This document shows, one piece after another, positions 39,079 to 43,185 of a stretch of DNA of 43,185 bases; within the stretch, counting starts at the first letter, position 1, and every line of letters starts with the position of its first letter. The translations under genes and the position numbers were made by a program. Source of the stretch: JBDSRX01 sp047445235 (GTDB taxonomy: Bacteria > Patescibacteriota > Dojkabacteria > J137). The stretch covers positions 1-43,185 of the forward strand of contig JBLGEO010000085.1 of NCBI GenBank assembly GCA_047445235.1, written 5' to 3'. Below the pieces are notes generated by a model. The model was not told where the DNA came from. It did not search any database and saw only the letters and a program-made list of their open reading frames with translations.

Positions 39079-40596
39079 ATGAAATCTACTAGTGAAAAAG
39101 CGATAATTTTCTTATCAACTGGTTTGATTATATTCTCTGCATTGCTAATATCCTACTCTAGCCTCACAATGAAGAATGGTAATTCCGATACTAATACATC
39201 TCTTGTTTCAAATTCAAATAATAACACATCGTTAAATAACGGTAGTGCGGATGTTCTCGGGGTAAGTTCAACTGATTTAACACCAAACACTACAGGTACA
39301 CAAAGTTCACTATCTTCTTCAACAACTACAACACATACTCCAGTACCTCAGCCCGTCATTACACAAAACACCCAATATATTAATACTACTAGAGAGCCTC
39401 TAAGTGATATAAAACCGAAAGATTTCTATTTTACTTCTGTCACTACAGACCTATTAGGTAAGAGTTTTAGAGTAAAGTACGAAGATGGTACTTATAGTAG
39501 CTTCGAAAAGATTGAGCCAATGGATTCTTTAAAAGGTGATACAGATGTTACGATTAATAGAGCTTCAATCATATACAAATTTGATAAAAATTTTACTGAT
39601 GTAGAAATAGATAATAACCCTGGAGATATCACTGTAAATTTTATAAATGATCCAGACAATACACTAACAGCTTCTGCAAATAACGTAGCTTACGATTACG
39701 AGAAAGAATATAAAAAACGTCTGTTCACTAACTTTGGAATTAACTTTGTAACAAGAGAAGAGTGGGGAGCCCCTTCTTACAGTGATTGGACACCCGAATT
39801 TAATAAAGTAGATAGGATTGTTGTTCATCATACTGCTGGTTCTGTAGATTGGGCTAACCCAAGCAATACTGTCAAATCTATTTACAACGAGCATAAGATT
39901 AGATGCTCTAATAATATTGGCTACTATCCAGCAAACTGTACAATAGACAATACTTGGAGTGATATTGGATATAACTATTTACTTGACGCTTATGGCAATG
40001 TTTACGAAGGAAGGTCAGGTGGAAATGGGGTAATAGGAGCACATGCAATTCCAAATGGAGGTTCAATTGGTATCTCACTTCTTGGAGATTATACTAGTAA
40101 TGCCCCTCCGACTGTAATGATGGATACTTTAACAAAACTGATTGGAGCTCTAAGTTTTATGAATGATTTTAAAGTTATTTGGCAACAAAGTTTGTTTGGT
40201 CATAGAGATTATTTAAACACTGAGTGTCCTGGAACTCAGGTATATTTAAGATTACCTCAGCTAGCAGTCAATGCAGAAGTGATAAGAAAAAATTACGGGA
40301 ACCTTAGTACTTATAGAGATATGATCGGAAAATTCTCATTTGGGCAAGATTTTATAAAAAGTAATCCACAGATTACAGATTCTGATGGGCTTAGTCATGT
40401 CTATCTTGTAGCGGATAACATTGATGATGAAATGAAGTTAAAGCTGAAAAGCACGCCTACATGGAGTGGAACAGTTGGTAGTACAATTTATGGTGATAAT
40501 GTGCTAGTTTACATAGATAAAGTCTGGGCACCAATATTTATAGGTGAAGTAGGGATAAGTATCCCAGGAATTCAATTTAGTACTGATTTACCATAA
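39079..40596 (+). CDS. Anchored N-acetylmuramoyl-L-alanine amidase (PGRP/Amidase_2)
   Basis: The 505-residue protein has a signal or anchor helix (about 9-28), a long Ser/Thr/Asn-rich region (32-110), a small beta-rich domain (112-200), and a peptidoglycan-recognition amidase domain (about 220-390). REEWGAP marks the PGRP start. The zinc ligands are H250 (in VVHHTAG), H375 (GHRD) and C383 (ECPG), with Y298/Y300 in GYNYLL nearby. It should cleave the stem peptide from muramic acid at the cell surface, for wall turnover or for attacking other cells. The tail of about 90 residues is not recognised. TATAAT-like sequence lies about 28 bases before the ATG. The stop overlaps the next start (TAATG). 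Confidence 0.94.
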   Translation: MKSTSEKAIIFLSTGLIIFSALLISYSSLTMKNGNSDTNTSLVSNSNNNTSLNNGSADVLGVSSTDLTPNTTGTQSSLSSSTTTTHTPVPQPVITQNTQYINTTREPLSDIKPKDFYFTSVTTDLLGKSFRVKYEDGTYSSFEKIEPMDSLKGDTDVTINRASIIYKFDKNFTDVEIDNNPGDITVNFINDPDNTLTASANNVAYDYEKEYKKRLFTNFGINFVTREEWGAPSYSDWTPEFNKVDRIVVHHTAGSVDWANPSNTVKSIYNEHKIRCSNNIGYYPANCTIDNTWSDIGYNYLLDAYGNVYEGRSGGNGVIGAHAIPNGGSIGISLLGDYTSNAPPTVMMDTLTKLIGALSFMNDFKVIWQQSLFGHRDYLNTECPGTQVYLRLPQLAVNAEVIRKNYGNLSTYRDMIGKFSFGQDFIKSNPQITDSDGLSHVYLVADNIDDEMKLKLKSTPTWSGTVGSTIYGDNVLVYIDKVWAPIFIGEVGISIPGIQFSTDLP

Positions 40597-41354
40597 TGGA
40601 CGATTTAACAGTAGACACAATATTCTTCGACTACGAGAATAACCCTATAGAGATATTAACTTTATCCGGAGAACATAATGAAAAAGACTTTATTTTCCTA
40701 AATGGAATTGCAAGCCCTGTACAAAACTGTATTAATCTCCTTACTGAGATAGCAGATAGAGGTTACAATGTTTGGGCAATTAATATGCCAGGTCACGGAA
40801 AAAGCGGCATGATGCACGATGTAACTTGGGATTTAATGCAAGATATTCTTACAAAAATTATTAAGAGTTATGATATTAAAAAACCAGTTCTTGGGGGTTT
40901 TTCTATGGGCGGAGCATTAGCATTAAGATACTTTTCAGAATTTCCTGATCAAGTTGATAGTGTAAGGTTACTTTCACCCTTGTGCTATGATTTACCTTCA
41001 ATACATGAGTTGGTAATGAATGGTGTAAAATTCTCTCTAAAGTTTGCTAAAGATTACTGGGATAATTCTGAAGGAAAAGAACTCCCAGCTCACATTTATC
41101 CATACTACTATCTTAGAAATTATTCTCAAACACTTTTTTCCGGTGCAATAGACCCAGCAAAGTTTAAGAAATTAGGACATAGGATACATATAGTTGTTAG
41201 TTATGATGATGAAATTATTGAGCAAGAGAGAGTAAGAAAAGCTATTCGAAAAATTCACGGAGTTACATTGGATGCTTTGCATGGTTTCACTCATGAGATG
41301 TACTATTCCACAAAAGAAACTATTTCTGAAATAGTTGATAATTTACTAAAGTAA
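40596..41354 (+). CDS. Alpha/beta hydrolase, first of a tandem pair
   Basis: A 252-residue cytosolic alpha/beta hydrolase. The oxyanion strand is FIFLNGIA, MPGHGKS precedes the cap, and the nucleophile elbow is GFSMGG with S103. The acid is D204 or D205 in SYDDE, and the base is H233 in GFTHE. The monoacylglycerol-lipase/carboxylesterase group is the closest in look. The ATG overlaps the amidase stop, so it is co-translated with a wall hydrolase. Confidence 0.92.
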   Translation: MDDLTVDTIFFDYENNPIEILTLSGEHNEKDFIFLNGIASPVQNCINLLTEIADRGYNVWAINMPGHGKSGMMHDVTWDLMQDILTKIIKSYDIKKPVLGGFSMGGALALRYFSEFPDQVDSVRLLSPLCYDLPSIHELVMNGVKFSLKFAKDYWDNSEGKELPAHIYPYYYLRNYSQTLFSGAIDPAKFKKLGHRIHIVVSYDDEIIEQERVRKAIRKIHGVTLDALHGFTHEMYYSTKETISEIVDNLLK

Positions 41355-41364
41355 GAAGATATCA

Positions 41365-42156
41365 ATGAACAAACCACTTTTTTTAGAAACTCTTTTTGAT
41401 TATAACAATTATCCAATAGAAGTAATTTCTATGGTAGGCAGCTCGGACAAAAATATTATCTTTATTAACGGAATTGCCGATCCAGGACAGAATCATTTGG
41501 ATATTCTCGAAGGTTTTGTTGACCTAGGCTATTCAGTTTGGGCTATAAACATGCCAGGACATGGTAGAAGCGCAATGTTTCCAGAGAAGATTACTTGGAA
41601 AATAATGGTTGATATAGTTCACAGTTTTGTTGAAGAAATGGAGATTGGAAAATTCACTATGAGTGGTTTTTCAATGGGTGGAGGTGTGGCGTTAAGGTAT
41701 GCAGAAAGATATCCAAATCAAATTGACGAACTGACGTTGCTATCTCCTTTCTGTTACAAAATTGACTCCATTCTTGAAATTGTTGTTGGCGGTGCAAAAT
41801 TTGTTATAGACTTTACAGCTAATTCCATAGCTAATCCAACAAATAAACCAGCGCCTACGAAAGTATTCCCGTTTTACTTCTTAACCCATTACCAAGACAT
41901 AATTTTAGACACTAAGCTAGACCTAGAAAAATTGTCTGGAATTAAAGTTCATGTAGTTGTTGGAGAAAACGACCCTATCGTAAGATCAGAAAAGGTTATT
42001 GAAACACTTCAAGGTATCCCAGACGTCACATTTGATATTGTTAAAGGATTAACTCACGATATATATTATAGAAAGGCCCATATCATTGGGGAAATAATAC
42101 AAAAGATGATAAAATACCTCGCATTAAACGAGAATTCTGAATTTAAGTTTAAATAA
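41365..42156 (+). CDS. Alpha/beta hydrolase, second of a tandem pair
   Basis: A 263-residue paralog of the preceding gene, 10 bases downstream. It keeps FINGIADP, INMPGHGRS, GFSMGGG with S103, ENDP with D203 and GLTHD with H231. Both copies have complete triads, so both should be active, perhaps on different esters. The cap regions (about 130-190) differ most, as expected if substrates differ. No terminator was seen before the tRNA-Leu gene. Confidence 0.92.
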   Translation: MNKPLFLETLFDYNNYPIEVISMVGSSDKNIIFINGIADPGQNHLDILEGFVDLGYSVWAINMPGHGRSAMFPEKITWKIMVDIVHSFVEEMEIGKFTMSGFSMGGGVALRYAERYPNQIDELTLLSPFCYKIDSILEIVVGGAKFVIDFTANSIANPTNKPAPTKVFPFYFLTHYQDIILDTKLDLEKLSGIKVHVVVGENDPIVRSEKVIETLQGIPDVTFDIVKGLTHDIYYRKAHIIGEIIQKMIKYLALNENSEFKFK

Positions 42157-42191
42157 ATGTATTGTATACACGTGGACCCTGTCCCGAATGT

Positions 42192-42273
42192 GCTGATGTG
42201 GTGAAATTGGTATACACGCTACCTTGAGGTGGTAGTGCCTTCGGGTGTGCAGGTTCGAGTCCTGTCATCAGCA
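42192..42273 (+). tRNA. tRNA-Leu (GAG)
   Basis: The acceptor stem GCTGATG/CATCAGC with discriminator A, the anticodon arm CTACC-TTGAGGT-GGTAG giving anticodon GAG, a long variable arm (TGCCTTCGGGTG) typical of class II tRNAs, and the GGTTCGAGTCC T-loop. CCA is not encoded. Confidence 0.97.
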
Positions 42274-42302
42274 TTAAAACTAAATAATAAACTTTCTAAT
42301 AT

Positions 42303-42665
42303 TTACTTTCTCAAAATCTTTTCCATTGGTCTTCCTTTGTACAACTCATCTACGAGCTTATCCATATATCTAACAGACTGAACTATTTGATCTTCAATTT
42401 CTTCTACTCTTATACCGCAAATTACACCTTTTATTAAGCCCCTATTAGGATTTAATTTCGGAGCTTCATTAAAGAAAGTTTCAAAAGTATTTTCTTTTTC
42501 AATTTGAGTTTCAAGTTCCTTTTGAGAATATCCTGTTAGCCAGCGAATAACTTCATCAAGTTCATTTTTTGTACGTCCTTTCCTTTCAACTTTTGTTAAA
42601 TAAAGAGGGTAGACCCTTCCAAAGGTCATAGTGTATATTTTTTGTCTTGTTTTATCGTTATCCAT
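42303..42665 (-). CDS. DUF2200 family protein
   Basis: The 120-residue product matches the DUF2200 family (PF09966): KIYTMTFGRVYPLYLTKVERKGRT at the N-terminus, DEVIRWLTGYSQ in the middle, and a GVICGIRVEEIEDQ segment followed by a MDKLVDEL helix. The family is cytosolic with no known activity. The start ATG is at 42663-42665. It is 17 bases downstream of the next gene on the same strand, so the two are probably co-transcribed. Confidence 0.9.
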   Translation of the reverse strand: MDNDKTRQKIYTMTFGRVYPLYLTKVERKGRTKNELDEVIRWLTGYSQKELETQIEKENTFETFFNEAPKLNPNRGLIKGVICGIRVEEIEDQIVQSVRYMDKLVDELYKGRPMEKILRK

Positions 42666-42682
42666 GGTATTAACTTCAAAAT

Positions 42683-43042
42683 TTAACCTTCACTAACTTT
42701 GAAATCTTTTAATTCATTTTCGTATGTTGCAATAACTTGTAGTGCATCAAAATCATTAGAACAAGACTCATTGTATTTGGACACAGCACCCACTAGGTTC
42801 TGAAAGTATGTTTCAGAATTCTCATCCATTACATATGTATCATTTCCAATCTGAATCTCAAAACCTTTTGCAGTAATTCTACATAAAACTAAAATACCAG
42901 CTACTGTATATCTAAGTTCTTTAGGGAGAGTATCTAAAGTACTTTCTTGAGGCATACCGTCAACAACACTAGAAAACTCTGCACCTTCTTCAGTTACATT
43001 CATTTGTTCAATTGCTAGACTTACCCAACTTCTTGAAGACAT
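42683..43042 (-). CDS. Hypothetical protein, 119 aa
   Basis: No family was recognised. The product is acidic and soluble, with a mixed helix/strand pattern and two cysteines. GFEIQIGNDTYVMDENSE looks like a beta-hairpin in the centre. It is the upstream partner of the DUF2200 gene. The ATG at 43040-43042 has an AT-rich leader. The 143 bases between it and the end of the window hold no gene I can support. Confidence 0.6.
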   Translation of the reverse strand: MSSRSWVSLAIEQMNVTEEGAEFSSVVDGMPQESTLDTLPKELRYTVAGILVLCRITAKGFEIQIGNDTYVMDENSETYFQNLVGAVSKYNESCSNDFDALQVIATYENELKDFKVSEG

Positions 43043-43185
43043 ATTTTATGTTGTAAAAAATATTTATTATTTCCTAAAATGCACTAATAAAATTATTCTT
43101 TTGTTTAGCTATAAAAGTGATCCAGTCTGAACTTCTCCTGCGCGTTCATAATTGGCGAAAATTACCCCTTTTGGTGAAACCTTAC

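Noticed and set aside
1..43185. CRISPR arrays, insertion sequences, prophage genes or integrase sites
   Set aside because: No regularly spaced repeats, transposase or phage-type proteins were found on either strand.

Overview
The window reads as a chromosomal segment of a low-GC bacterium, most probably a member of the Candidate Phyla Radiation (Patescibacteria). I lean towards Dojkabacteria/WS6 or a close relative, but that placement is a guess. The reasons are very tight packing (genes overlap by ATGA or TAATG, and convergent genes overlap at their stops), AT-rich leaders without Shine-Dalgarno sequences, many membrane-anchored proteins of unknown function, an archaeal-type triosephosphate isomerase, and a purely fermentative set of carbon enzymes. 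TGA is used as a stop inside several ATGA overlaps, so the code is the standard bacterial one and not the TGA=Gly code of Gracilibacteria/SR1. No rRNA, CRISPR array, insertion sequence, phage gene or replication origin was seen. No gene-free stretch exceeds 300 bases; the longest are the divergent spacers at 4145-4317 and 18362-18544.

Region 1 (1-12.6 kb) holds a LOG-family fragment, radC, pgi, a cupredoxin, gap, a histidine-kinase-like protein, pgk with a coupled small gene, pfk, gpmI, a 2TM protein and a membrane-anchored trypsin-like protease. Region 2 (12.6-18.4 kb, minus strand) looks like one operon: tpi, class I fba, a penicillin-recognising serine hydrolase, L-lactate dehydrogenase, a dihydrolipoamide-dehydrogenase-like flavoprotein and a single-domain receiver. 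Together these regions give glycolysis from glucose-6-phosphate to 2-phosphoglycerate plus lactate formation. Enolase and pyruvate kinase are not in the window.

Region 3 (18.5-23.5 kb) has two tandem paralogous membrane-anchored proteins, a GIY-YIG protein, Obg, PspC and an ABC exporter. Region 4 (23.5-30.3 kb) is the most unusual part: a three-gene cassette (two small anchored proteins and one protein of about 800 residues that is Cys-rich, Ig-like and probably beta-solenoid) is present twice in tandem, each copy with its own matching promoter. Region 5 (30.3-35 kb) is a redox block: FMN reductase, zwf, gnd, DUF2461 and an aldo/keto reductase.

Region 6 (35-43.2 kb) is a cell-surface block: an MBOAT acyltransferase, an SGNH hydrolase and an anchored coiled protein; a STAS-like protein; tRNA-Asp; an anchored PGRP-type amidase; two tandem alpha/beta hydrolases; tRNA-Leu; DUF2200; and one unknown gene. 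Taken together, the window pairs sugar fermentation and NADPH supply with a large investment in envelope and surface proteins, as expected of a small, host- or surface-attached fermenter.
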